Source: Wansuia hejianensis
GTDB lineage: Bacteria > Bacillota > Clostridia > Lachnospirales > Lachnospiraceae
Direction of reading: 5' to 3'
DNA length: 64,000 nt
Assembly (NCBI RefSeq): GCF_014337215.1
Contig: NZ_CP060635.1
Location: 819,501 to 883,500 of the forward strand
Both the position numbers and the translations under genes were made by a program. The notes under the pieces were generated by a model. That model searched no databases. It was given only the letters and a program-made list of their open reading frames with translations, and was not told where the DNA came from. Below are positions 40,921 to 50,106 of this stretch, in pieces. The stretch's first letter is position 1; the number at the start of each line of letters is the position of its first letter.

Positions 40921-43900
40921 ATGACTGGAAAGAGAAAAAGAATCTGGGCGATTCTGTTGAGCATCCTGATGGTTCTGCAGCTGTCCTCGGCAACTGTTTT
41001 TGCCGAAACACAGAATCCGGATGTGCAGGGAATCCAGACAGAGAGTGCGGTACTGTCGGAAGGGACTGTCGACGGCCGAACATCATCCACCGCCACGGTG
41101 ACGGTGAACGCCAATATGGACGGAACCGTGTATTTTACAGCGTTGGCTGCAGAGGTGGAAGCTCCTGATGCGACCGCAATAGAGGCGGCTGGGAACTTGT
41201 CGTTTATGGTATCGGCAGGAGCCAATACTCTGACTTTGCCGGGGCTGTCAGAGGCAGCCCTGAAAGTCTATATGGTTTTGAAAGGGCTTAACGGCGAGGT
41301 CTCTGAGGTGTACAGCATGGATCTTCCTGCTGTGGAGTTGTCGGAACTTAAGACGGTTCCGGAAGATGTAACCATCCGTTTTGAGATGAATGACGGTACA
41401 CTGATTTCCAAGACGGATATGAGCGGAAAATCTGTAAAAACGCTGGGTGCTTTAGGTGTAACCGGCGGTATAGAGAATGCGGAGCCTGAGTATGTGACGC
41501 CGCTCCATCTGCTGGCCCAGGCAATGATCGAGCGAAATATCCCGGTCGATATACAAGTAAAAGAAAACGGCTGGGTGTTGGAATGCAATGGCACAGGTGC
41601 GGATTTGATGTATTATGTCAATGGGGCTGACAGCAGCGCTACATTTGGCGGTTATGAAGTGAAGCCCGGCGATAACATTACAGTGATCCAGTGTAGCTTT
41701 GAAGGAGGGGTCTATGCTGGCTTCGGCTATTTTGGAGAGGTTGTAGACAATACTTTTGATCCCATTGATATGATGGAAGAAGCAGAGGTGGCTGTAAAAG
41801 AACCGCTGACACTGCAGTATTCCTATAAGGGCTGGTCGAGCGGCAATGACGTGGCGGTTGGCGCGGACGTTTATATCAGCGAGAAAAATGGTTATGCAGC
41901 GGATCAGAAAACAGAGATTACAACAGACAGCGAAGGAAAATTCACGGTCAGCTTTGACGAACCGGGAGTTTATCTTGTATCGGCACGCGCTTACATAGAA
42001 GCGGGGAATGAAGAGAGCGGGCGTCTGGCAAGTAACGCGTATTGTAAGGTTACAGTGACAGATGCGGCCGCAGGTCCTGAGCTGGCGCAGGGGGAACCCC
42101 CGGTATCTGAACGCACAGCCGGCAGCGCTAAAATAACAGTCAATGCCAGCACAGCTGGAAGCTTGTATTATCTGGTTCAAGAATCCGGCGCGGCAGCGCC
42201 TGATGCGGCAAGGCTTGAAAGCGAAGGACAGACAGCGGCGGCAGTGCAGGGTGAAAATACCTTAGAACTGACTGGCCTGGATAAAAGCGCCCAAAAGATT
42301 TATCTGTTGTTAAAAAGTGGTGAGGGCACAGTATCCCCTGTAATTTGCGTCGATATTCCGGAGGCAGAGGAGCCCCTTCTGAAAGGGATTCTGAGCAATG
42401 GAGGAAATCCGGAATTTGATGGGAGCAGGGAAGCGGCTGTTACCTGGGAGACAGGCGATATCCAGTTCCGTCTGAAACCAGTATTTCCGGATGGGATGTC
42501 TGACGTAACGCTGAGTTTCCGGTATACCGGCACAGACGGCCAGGAGAAGGTGACAGAGCCTACAACAAAGACAAATACATACTTTTGGTTTGACGAAGAT
42601 TTCCTGTCAATAGGCGGTCAGGGTAATGATCTTACCATAATTGCGGAAAAAGACACAGTTACCCAAACCTATGTGGTACATGTACAGAGGACGGCGTATC
42701 TGACCGGGCTGACTGTTCAGGATCAGAAGGGGAATCCGATTGCGATTTCACCGTCTTTTAGCAAAACAAAAACTGAGTATTCAGCGGTAGTCCTGGATAA
42801 TGTGGACCAGATTGAACTGAAAGCTACAGACCCGGTAGAAGCAGTGTCGCCTGAGGCATCCAGGGTGCTGTTTAACGGTGAAGCTTCTGAAGACGGTTCG
42901 TGGACCATGAATCTTAAAGACGGCGAGAATCAAGTCGTCTTCCAGGCAGATAACGGCGCGGCGGACGCTCAGGAATACAGTCTGACCATTACCAGGACTG
43001 CATCTGTTACCTTAACGGTTCAGACCAGTCCGGAGGACGCTGCCTTCAGCTTGTATCGGGGCTCCAAGGGCATAGAAAGGATCTGGCCTGAGGAGGATGG
43101 GACTTATAAGCTGTTTCCGGACGAGGCCTATCAATATACCGTTGCTAAAAGCGGATATATAGGACAGTCTGGTGAGGTAACACTGTCAGCGGATGAAACA
43201 AAAACCTTTACTTTGGAAAAAGCGCCGGAAACTGAGCCGCTGCCTCAACTGGACGCGGATTATCCGGGCTTTCGGGCAGGGGATGACAATCAGTCGGTTG
43301 TTTCATCCAAGACTCCGATTACCAAGGAAACCATAGAAGTAAAATGGGAACGCCAGACGGGCGATTATGTAAGCCCTACCAGCGGGACTACGCCGATTAT
43401 CGTAGACGATAAGGTCTATACGATTTCCAAGGGTGTTGTATATATGCTGGATAAAGAAACCGGAGAGGTGCTGAAGACAGGTTCAGCAGTGCAGGCCAGT
43501 GCGGGATTCAATCTGCTTCCGCCTACCTATGCGGATGGCATGCTGTTCGTGCTTTTGGACAATGGAGTGATTCAGTGCTTCAACGCGTCCACCCTGGAAT
43601 CTCTCTGGGTATACAGAGATCCTCTGGGAGGCGGCTGCAACAGCTCTATCCGTTATGATGACGGCTATATTTACCTGGGCTTCCAGGGCTACAGCGGCTC
43701 CAACTTTGTCTGCCTGTCTGTGACGGATGAAGATCCTTCCAGCACAACGGAAGAGAAAGTAGCTGTATGGAGGAACAGCGGGCTGGGTGAGACCTTCCAG
43801 TGGAATGGCGCCTGGACCAATGAAGAATATGTTTTTGTAACAACTACAAACGCGCGTAAAACGAATGGAACGCTCTGCTGCGTGGATAAAATTACAGGAA

Positions 43901-45606
43901 AAGCGGTACAGAAGATAGAGCTGGGTGAATCTGTACGCAGTGATGTTTCCTATTATAACGGAAGAATTTATTTTACGACCCAGTCAGGCAATCTGTATTC
44001 CTACAATTTGACGAAGGAAGGAATATTAGATACGGAAAATTTGATTGAGCCTCTGTACTTCGGCGGAGCCAGCACCAGTACGCCTGCGGTATACAATAAC
44101 CGGGTATATATTGGTTACAGCGGTGGGGAAAGTTTTGGCGCTGAAGGCTATGGCATTCTGGTCGGAAGCATTGATCCAGATACCGGCGCGATGAGTGCGG
44201 CCTACGTGGTTCCAACCGACGGTTATCCGCAGACCTCCGGCCTGATTACTAAAGGCTACGAAGAAGAGACCGGCTATGTATACGTTTATTTTCTGACGAA
44301 CTCAGCTCATGGTACGCTGTACATGATTAAGGATAAGGCGGGCATGACAGAAGCAGATCCTGCTTCAGGCGTCTTCTATACGCCGAATCATGAGCAATAT
44401 TGCATTGCCAGCGCAGTAGCTGACAGCGACGGAAACATATATATGAAGAATGACTCTGCGTGGCAGTTTGTGATTACGCGGTCAGAGACATATCTGAAGG
44501 AAATACAGGCGACAGGCGGTAATGCGGTTCTGGATGGCGGCAAGGATTTCAACGGAAGCCTCAGAGACCATACGATTACCGTCGACGCAGGCACTGAAAG
44601 TATCAATCTGAAGCTGACGCCAAGCGACGGCGCGGAGGTTCGGATAAACGGAACGGCGGGAAGCACCCAGGAGATCGCCCTGACGGACGGAAGGGCTGAG
44701 ATACAGGTACAGCTGACAAAGGGAGATTCCTACAGAGTCTATAATTTTACGGTATTGAGCGGACCGACACTGACCTCCCTGACGGTTACCAATAACCCCA
44801 ATGAAGGAATGGGAACCGCATTTACAGTTTCGCCAGAATTTGAGCCAATGTCTACGGATTACACGGCCGGCATTGCAACAGTGCAGAGCAGCGGTTATAT
44901 CTGGTTTGGCCAGCTAAACGCTTCGGATACGCTTAAAGCTGTAGCAGTCAGCGGCGTCAGTGGAAAAAATGAGGGAGACGAACTCAAGGTTACCACAAAC
45001 TATAAGGGCAACAAGTATATCAGCGTCTCCTTTGAAGACCGTACAAATGCTGCAACTGCTGTTGTGCAGTTAATCGTGAGCTCTGCAGACGGCAGTCAGA
45101 CGAGAAGCTATACGGTTACATTGAATACGAAGGTTCAGTTAACGCTGGCGGAAGGTGCCGTTACGAACAGGAAATCCTCTTCGGCTGATTTGACGGTCAG
45201 CGCAGGCCAGGCAGGCGAGCTGTATTATCTGGTGCAGGCAGCAGACGCGGAGGCGCCGGACGCTGACAGGATTCAGAGTGAAGGCCTGAAGACAGAGGCA
45301 GCGGCAGGAAGCAACCGATTGGCTTTAACAGGGTTGTCCAGAGACGCGATGAAGGTGTATATGGTCCTGAAAACAGAAAACGATGGTGTCTCTGCCGTCT
45401 GCAGCGCCGATATTCCCACGTCCGTGATGTTGGGAGATTTGAATGAGGACGGGGAAGTGGATATCACAGACGTCGTACAGCTGCTTGACCGGGTGGCGGC
45501 CGGGGAAGCGGTTGAACTGTCAATTGGCGATATGAACGGTGATGGAGAAGTAGATATCACAGATGTGGTACAGCTGCTTGACCAGGTAGCGGCCGGAGAA
45601 AAATGA
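40921..45606 (+). CDS. Secreted dockerin protein with DUF4430-like domain and PQQ-like beta-propeller
   Basis: 1561 residues. Signal peptide 1-29 (ends VFAE). Ig-like repeats at about 40-138, 390-483 and 1403-1500 share TVDGRTSS/ITVNAS and YYLVQ patterns. Residues 139-265 resemble DUF4430, the transcobalamin C-terminal-like domain (MYYVNG, GGYEVKPGDNITV). Cadherin-like sandwiches lie at 590-695 and 1187-1400, a PEGA-like unit at 696-775, and a PQQ-type propeller at 796-1187 (VYMLDKETGEVL, FNASTLESLWVY). Two dockerin Ca-loops follow (GDLNEDGEVDITDVVQLL, GDMNGDGEVDITDVVQLL). No enzymatic residues of quinoprotein dehydrogenases are seen. RBS AGAAGGAGG. Corrinoid binding is inferred from control and folds. 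Confidence 0.85.
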   Translation: MTGKRKRIWAILLSILMVLQLSSATVFAETQNPDVQGIQTESAVLSEGTVDGRTSSTATVTVNANMDGTVYFTALAAEVEAPDATAIEAAGNLSFMVSAGANTLTLPGLSEAALKVYMVLKGLNGEVSEVYSMDLPAVELSELKTVPEDVTIRFEMNDGTLISKTDMSGKSVKTLGALGVTGGIENAEPEYVTPLHLLAQAMIERNIPVDIQVKENGWVLECNGTGADLMYYVNGADSSATFGGYEVKPGDNITVIQCSFEGGVYAGFGYFGEVVDNTFDPIDMMEEAEVAVKEPLTLQYSYKGWSSGNDVAVGADVYISEKNGYAADQKTEITTDSEGKFTVSFDEPGVYLVSARAYIEAGNEESGRLASNAYCKVTVTDAAAGPELAQGEPPVSERTAGSAKITVNASTAGSLYYLVQESGAAAPDAARLESEGQTAAAVQGENTLELTGLDKSAQKIYLLLKSGEGTVSPVICVDIPEAEEPLLKGILSNGGNPEFDGSREAAVTWETGDIQFRLKPVFPDGMSDVTLSFRYTGTDGQEKVTEPTTKTNTYFWFDEDFLSIGGQGNDLTIIAEKDTVTQTYVVHVQRTAYLTGLTVQDQKGNPIAISPSFSKTKTEYSAVVLDNVDQIELKATDPVEAVSPEASRVLFNGEASEDGSWTMNLKDGENQVVFQADNGAADAQEYSLTITRTASVTLTVQTSPEDAAFSLYRGSKGIERIWPEEDGTYKLFPDEAYQYTVAKSGYIGQSGEVTLSADETKTFTLEKAPETEPLPQLDADYPGFRAGDDNQSVVSSKTPITKETIEVKWERQTGDYVSPTSGTTPIIVDDKVYTISKGVVYMLDKETGEVLKTGSAVQASAGFNLLPPTYADGMLFVLLDNGVIQCFNASTLESLWVYRDPLGGGCNSSIRYDDGYIYLGFQGYSGSNFVCLSVTDEDPSSTTEEKVAVWRNSGLGETFQWNGAWTNEEYVFVTTTNARKTNGTLCCVDKITGKAVQKIELGESVRSDVSYYNGRIYFTTQSGNLYSYNLTKEGILDTENLIEPLYFGGASTSTPAVYNNRVYIGYSGGESFGAEGYGILVGSIDPDTGAMSAAYVVPTDGYPQTSGLITKGYEEETGYVYVYFLTNSAHGTLYMIKDKAGMTEADPASGVFYTPNHEQYCIASAVADSDGNIYMKNDSAWQFVITRSETYLKEIQATGGNAVLDGGKDFNGSLRDHTITVDAGTESINLKLTPSDGAEVRINGTAGSTQEIALTDGRAEIQVQLTKGDSYRVYNFTVLSGPTLTSLTVTNNPNEGMGTAFTVSPEFEPMSTDYTAGIATVQSSGYIWFGQLNASDTLKAVAVSGVSGKNEGDELKVTTNYKGNKYISVSFEDRTNAATAVVQLIVSSADGSQTRSYTVTLNTKVQLTLAEGAVTNRKSSSADLTVSAGQAGELYYLVQAADAEAPDADRIQSEGLKTEAAAGSNRLALTGLSRDAMKVYMVLKTENDGVSAVCSADIPTSVMLGDLNEDGEVDITDVVQLLDRVAAGEAVELSIGDMNGDGEVDITDVVQLLDQVAAGEK

Positions 45607-45637
45607 CAAGTCCGGACTGTGATTTATAAATGTTTAC

Positions 45638-45682
45638 AGGGGGAGCGGCGGCACTGAAGGGTCTGCTGCCCCCTCAATTTTA
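45638..45682 (+). terminator. Probable terminator after the first propeller gene
   Basis: GGGGGAGCGGCGGCA can pair with TGCTGCCCCCTC (bulged), followed by AATTTT. Confidence 0.5.
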
Positions 45683-45729
45683 TGAACGGGACCCGTACAC
45701 CCCGGCAGGTTTAGAACACGAAAATAGCA

Positions 45730-45758
45730 TTGACAAAAAAGAAGATATCGTTTATTAT
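45730..45758 (+). promoter_or_regulatory. Predicted promoter of the second dockerin-propeller transcript
   Basis: TTGACA (45730-45735), 17-base spacer, TATTAT (45753-45758), 40 bases before the riboswitch. A second TTGACA at 45771 is followed 17 bases on by a weak TGTACA. Confidence 0.75.
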
Positions 45759-45797
45759 TGAAATGAACAGTTGACAAGAGAATATGGATCGTTTGTA

Positions 45798-45954
45798 CAG
45801 TTGTGGAATGGATAGACATTCATTCCGGGAAGGCCGGTGAGAGTCCGGCGCGGTTTATCTCCGCTGTAATAAGGACGAAAGCTGTCATAACCACTGGGGA
45901 ACCGGGAAGGGACGGCGAGTAGGTTTGTACTTTAAGCCAGAATACAAGCAACTG
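45798..45954 (+). promoter_or_regulatory. Class I cobalamin riboswitch, first of the third pair
   Basis: P1 CAGTTG (45798-45803)/CAACTG (45949-45954). CCGGGAAGGCCGGTGAGAGTCC, GCGGT...CCGCTGTAATAAGGACGAAAG, ACCACTGGGG, ACCGGGAAGGGACGG and TTAAGCCAGAATAC are a textbook order of cobalamin riboswitch elements. Confidence 0.92.
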
Positions 45955-45966
45955 GAGATCATAGGG

Positions 45967-46002
45967 CAAATATCCGAAAGCATAGCGGAGATTTGTTTTT
46001 TT
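45967..46002 (+). terminator. Terminator of the class I riboswitch
   Basis: CAAATATCCG pairs with CGGAGATTTG (one A-G mismatch), followed by TTTTTTT. Confidence 0.85.
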
Positions 46003-46027
46003 GTGTGTTTTCTTGAAAATATAATAT

Positions 46028-46140
46028 GAAACAGCCGCGCATAAGCGTTAAAAGGAAAGCCGGTCAGATCCCGGTGCCGTGCAGGAGATTCAGCCTGACC
46101 GAGCGGACAGCCCGCCGCACCTACTGTCTCATGAAGAACG
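46028..46140 (+). promoter_or_regulatory. Compact cobalamin-type riboswitch candidate, copy 3
   Basis: ACAG (46031-46034)/CTGT (46134-46137) P1, CGC-ATAA-GCG hairpin, AAAAGGAAAGCCGGT core, CCCGGTGCC, CAGG/CCTG hairpin, GCGG-ACAGC-CCGC hairpin and ACCTACTGT. Same architecture as copies 1 and 2, with much diverged sequence. Here it follows the full riboswitch; in the other two pairs it precedes it. Confidence 0.62.
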
Positions 46141-46192
46141 TGAAAATCGTTTTAGTCATGGGGAGAAGTGCGGCTGTATGTTGGATATATGT

Positions 46193-46221
46193 AAAAAGCC
46201 TCTCTTCGGAGAGGCTTTTTT
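46193..46221 (+). terminator. Terminator of compact riboswitch copy 3
   Basis: AAAAAGCCTCTC-TTCG-GAGAGGCTTTTTT, a perfect stem with U-tract, about 110 bases before the next gene. Confidence 0.9.
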
Positions 46222-46333
46222 GTATGGCAAGGCCATATGGGAAGAAAGCTGATGATGTGGAGAGGGGCAGACTGTCCCGGCTGCACATCAAATCTTAAAG
46301 TGCGTAAGACAGGAAACGGAGGACAGGAAAAGG

Positions 46334-49300
46334 ATGAGGCGACAAAGGTATCAAAGATTGCTTGCGGGAGCGCTTGCCATGCTGACCGTTGTATCGGTGC
46401 TTTTCTGGAAGCCTTCAGACGTGTTTGCAGAAGCCGGATCAGATGGGGAAGCTGAAACGGTTCTGCTGGAGGGGATTACGCTGAACCGCTCCAGTCTCGT
46501 AATGAAAACCGGGGAGCAAAAAGCGCTTTTGGCTGCACTTCTGCCGGAAGACACCTCAGAGAATCCGGAAATTGTCTGGAGTACGGACGACCCCGCAGTT
46601 GCCCAGGTATCTGGAAATGGGCTGGAAGCGGTTGTGACGGCTCCCAGAGGTGCAGGAGGAACAGCAGTAATAACTGTGTCGGCAGGAGGGTTTACCGCTG
46701 CCTGCCCGGTGCTGGTAACTGTTCAGGACCCAATGCTGGAGAGTGCGTTGTTCATGCAGAACAGCTCAGGAAGTAACCGATATGAACTGAGGGAAAGCGC
46801 TATAGGGGAGCAGGAATACATACTGCGGATCCCCGAAAACACCAATGTGGTTTACGTAAGGCCTCAGCTTAGAGATGATGTGACGGAGGAAGCAAAGATT
46901 ACCGCATATTTCACAGATGTCTACAGCGGGGAGGAGGTTTCCGTAGACCTGCCGGTTGACGAGACAACTTCACTGTCCAGCAGCACGGCGGGCCGGCTGA
47001 TTCGGGCTTATGATACGGAACCGAAGGAACTGGTGATTGATGTAGTTTATGGGGAGCAGAAGGAAACGTACCTGTTCCATATTGTCAGAGGCTCTTACCT
47101 GGGTGACCTGAAGCTGACAGACGAAAAGGGAGAGCCACTGGCTTTTACGCCTGATTTTAAAAAGAACGTGTTTGAATACTCTGTACACGTACCCTCTTCC
47201 CAGTCGCAGATACAGATACACATGACGCCGGCTGAAGAGAGCAGCACAGAACTGACTGTAAACGGTGAGGCGGCTGAAGGCGGAAATTATACGCTGCCGC
47301 TTGCAGGCGCGAAGGTCATCGCGGTGCTGCGGGCGGGTGACGGAGTGCAGTCGGTGCCTTATGAATATGTGCTGACAGTGTATGTGGATGAAATATGTTA
47401 TCTGACCGTTGATACGGAACCAGCGGACGCGGTGTTTGCCGTCTATGATGAGAATAAAGTACAGATCGACCCGGTAGACGGACGCTATGAACTGATTAAA
47501 GGAGGAACGTATACTTATACCGTTTCTGCGCAGGAATACCAGACTCAGAATGGAAGTTTTGTCATGGAAGGGGACGAAGAGAAGAGCTTCAGCCTGGAGA
47601 AAATTTCAGAGAGTCAGTTTGAAGAACTGGATGCGGAGTGGGGCGGCTATTGGAAAAACGCAGACAACCAGAACATCACAGATGCTCCCACACCTTCATC
47701 CCTGGACAATGCAGAGGTTCGCTGGAAGCAGCAGTATGGCTCCAATGCGGATTACAGCAACAGCGTGAGCGACGGTATACTGGTGGAAAATTATATTTGT
47801 TGTTTCTGCGGAGAGACCCTGATGTATCTTGACCGAGCCACTGGTGAAATGATCCGGAGTGTCAAAATGGCTGCAAAAGGAAACAGTTCCTTTAATAAGC
47901 CGCTCTATGCGGCAGGTATGCTTTTTGTTCCGCTCAATGATGGAAAGGTACAGGCATTTAATGCAAGCACGCTGGAATCTGTATGGGTTTATGTGGATAC
48001 AGTCGGCGGAAATGCAGCCACAGCGCTCCGGTATGATTCAGGCTATCTGTACGCCGGTTTTGCGGATGGCAACCTGGTCTGCATTTCAACGGCGGATGAG
48101 GAGCCTGAACAGGCAGAGGAAGAAAAATCTGCAGTCTGGAGAAAGTATGATAAAGGAGGCTATTACCGGACAGGCGTCTATACAGGAGAGAAATATCTTT
48201 ACGCCTGCGGCCGTTCAGGAAGCCTCTATTGTCTGGATAAGAAAACCGGAGAGACGGTACAGAAGCTGGCGTTGCCAGCAGAAGCCGGGGCGCCCACCAC
48301 TGCTGTCAGCCATTCGGACGGGCGGATTTATTTCGCGACGGAAAAGGGATACCTCTATTCCTGCGGATTGGCTGAAGACGGAAAGCTGGACATAGAAAAT
48401 ATGACAAGCCTGAAGCTGGGCGGGATTATCTATGGCACCCCTGTGGTGTATCAGAACCGGGTTTATGCAGGCAGCGCTATGACAGACAGCTATGGGATTG
48501 TGACTGCTCCCTATTATCTGAACGTGGTTCAGGTTGGGGAAGAAGGGGGATTATCTTTGTCTTACCGCATGGAGGTCAAATATTGTCCGAAAGGGACCGG
48601 GACGCTGAGTACGGCTTATGAGCAGCAGGACGGCTGCGTATATCTCTATTTTACAACAGACAGCTCTAACGGAAGTCTGTATCTTTTGAAGGACAGAGAG
48701 GGACTGACTTCTCCGGGTGAGGGAAGCGGACTGTTCTATCAGCAGACGGAGGTGTTCGGAAATGGGAGTGGGAGCGTGCTGGCCGACAGCGGAGGGAATC
48801 TTTACTTCCGGTATGAATCGGCCTGGATGTACTCTTTAAAACCCACGGAGCTGTATCTGACCGGCGTAGAGGCGTCGGGAGAACGAGTGGTTGTAGATGG
48901 GGGCCAGCCTTTTGACAGGCAGATGGAACAGCACACAGTCCTTTTGGATAGTGCCTCCGATCGGGTGACTCTCACGTTTTCTGCCAATGAGGGAGCTGTG
49001 GTTTCCATAGACGGGCGGGAAGGCAATGTCCAGGAAGTGACGCTGGAGGAGGGCATGGCAGAAGTGCAGGTGGTGCTCAGCAAAAACGGGCAGCTCCGCA
49101 CATACCAGTTTACAATCCGCAGACGCGGCAGTGACGCATTCCTGGAAAGACTGCAGGTCAGCTATTCGCCGATGCTTACGGTGATGGAGATGGAACTGCA
49201 GCCGTCTTTTCAGCCAGAGATAACGGAATACAACTCCTCCCTCTACGGAAATGATGATATGAAGGTTTATTACATATGGCCGGAGCTTTCCAAGGGGTCG

Positions 49301-50020
49301 GCAGCCTCCATGAAAGTAACGGTGGTGGAAGGCGTACAGGGAATGCAGCCCGGGCAGGAGCTGGAGCCGATGACCGTACAGCTGGACGAACCCAGGCAGC
49401 GGTATAAGGTGACGCCGGCCGGCACGGACGCGGCTAAGGTGTTGATTACTGTGACTGCCGAGGACGGCCAGAGCCAGAGGGTATATGAGCTGTCGATGTT
49501 CCGCAATAACGAAGTGCCCAGGGTTACGGCCGGCGCGGGCGCTTTAGTCAGCCGGCAGGAGCATACGGCGGTGATACGGGTGAATGCCAGTATGGATGGA
49601 TACCTCTATTATCTGCCGGACCGGAAAGCGGGAACTGCGGGAATGCCCACACAGTATGAGATAAAAACCAATGGGAAACGGGTTGCCGTTTCAGCCGGAA
49701 CAAATACAGTTACACTGGATGGATTCGAGACGGCCGAAAGCGTCGTATATCTCTATGAGATGGGGTATAACCAGAGATGGAGCAACGGCATTCAGATAGA
49801 GGTACCTGCCTATACAGGCGGCCAGCCAACGCCGGATCCTCCAGGAAGAGGAGATCTGAACGGAGACGGAAACGTGGATATTACAGATGTGGTATGTCTG
49901 TTGGATGAGGTGGCGAAGGGTAGCGCGCTTCCCGCGGAAGCTGCCGATCTGAATGGGGACGGCCATGTGGATATCACAGATGTAGTAATACTTCTGGATG
50001 AAGTGGCTGCAGGCGAATAA
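46334..50020 (+). CDS. Secreted dockerin protein with BIG2-like domain and PQQ-like beta-propeller
   Basis: 1228 residues, a paralogue of the 40921 gene product. Signal peptide 1-32 (ends VFAE). BIG2-like Ig domain 46-132 (ITLNRSSLVMKTGEQ...VWSTDDPAVAQV), cadherin-like 250-355, PEGA-like 356-430, propeller 436-832 (YLDRATGEMI, FNASTLESVWVY, YCLDKKTGETVQKL), cadherin-like sandwiches to about 1056, Ig-like 1062-1152 and two dockerin loops at 1172-1228 (GDLNGDGNVDITDVVCLL, ADLNGDGHVDITDVVILL). It lacks the DUF4430-like part of its paralogue. RBS GGAGGACAGGAAAAGG. It is behind a full-plus-compact riboswitch pair. Confidence 0.84.
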   Translation: MRRQRYQRLLAGALAMLTVVSVLFWKPSDVFAEAGSDGEAETVLLEGITLNRSSLVMKTGEQKALLAALLPEDTSENPEIVWSTDDPAVAQVSGNGLEAVVTAPRGAGGTAVITVSAGGFTAACPVLVTVQDPMLESALFMQNSSGSNRYELRESAIGEQEYILRIPENTNVVYVRPQLRDDVTEEAKITAYFTDVYSGEEVSVDLPVDETTSLSSSTAGRLIRAYDTEPKELVIDVVYGEQKETYLFHIVRGSYLGDLKLTDEKGEPLAFTPDFKKNVFEYSVHVPSSQSQIQIHMTPAEESSTELTVNGEAAEGGNYTLPLAGAKVIAVLRAGDGVQSVPYEYVLTVYVDEICYLTVDTEPADAVFAVYDENKVQIDPVDGRYELIKGGTYTYTVSAQEYQTQNGSFVMEGDEEKSFSLEKISESQFEELDAEWGGYWKNADNQNITDAPTPSSLDNAEVRWKQQYGSNADYSNSVSDGILVENYICCFCGETLMYLDRATGEMIRSVKMAAKGNSSFNKPLYAAGMLFVPLNDGKVQAFNASTLESVWVYVDTVGGNAATALRYDSGYLYAGFADGNLVCISTADEEPEQAEEEKSAVWRKYDKGGYYRTGVYTGEKYLYACGRSGSLYCLDKKTGETVQKLALPAEAGAPTTAVSHSDGRIYFATEKGYLYSCGLAEDGKLDIENMTSLKLGGIIYGTPVVYQNRVYAGSAMTDSYGIVTAPYYLNVVQVGEEGGLSLSYRMEVKYCPKGTGTLSTAYEQQDGCVYLYFTTDSSNGSLYLLKDREGLTSPGEGSGLFYQQTEVFGNGSGSVLADSGGNLYFRYESAWMYSLKPTELYLTGVEASGERVVVDGGQPFDRQMEQHTVLLDSASDRVTLTFSANEGAVVSIDGREGNVQEVTLEEGMAEVQVVLSKNGQLRTYQFTIRRRGSDAFLERLQVSYSPMLTVMEMELQPSFQPEITEYNSSLYGNDDMKVYYIWPELSKGSAASMKVTVVEGVQGMQPGQELEPMTVQLDEPRQRYKVTPAGTDAAKVLITVTAEDGQSQRVYELSMFRNNEVPRVTAGAGALVSRQEHTAVIRVNASMDGYLYYLPDRKAGTAGMPTQYEIKTNGKRVAVSAGTNTVTLDGFETAESVVYLYEMGYNQRWSNGIQIEVPAYTGGQPTPDPPGRGDLNGDGNVDITDVVCLLDEVAKGSALPAEAADLNGDGHVDITDVVILLDEVAAGE

Positions 50021-50106
50021 GCCGGCAGCGCGCTCAATGAATCAGTGGACTGCGCGGAATTAAGGACCGCGGTTATCCAAATATAAAATAGAAAAGGAGT
50101 ATGAGT

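Noticed and set aside
43310..44480. Quinoprotein (PQQ) dehydrogenase
   Set aside because: Only the blade pattern is shared; the protein is a secreted multi-domain dockerin protein without dehydrogenase signature residues or partner genes.
46026..46298. 90-codon open frame before the second propeller gene
   Set aside because: It coincides with compact riboswitch copy 3 and its terminator; Cys/Arg-rich translation with no similarity. The RNA reading is better supported.
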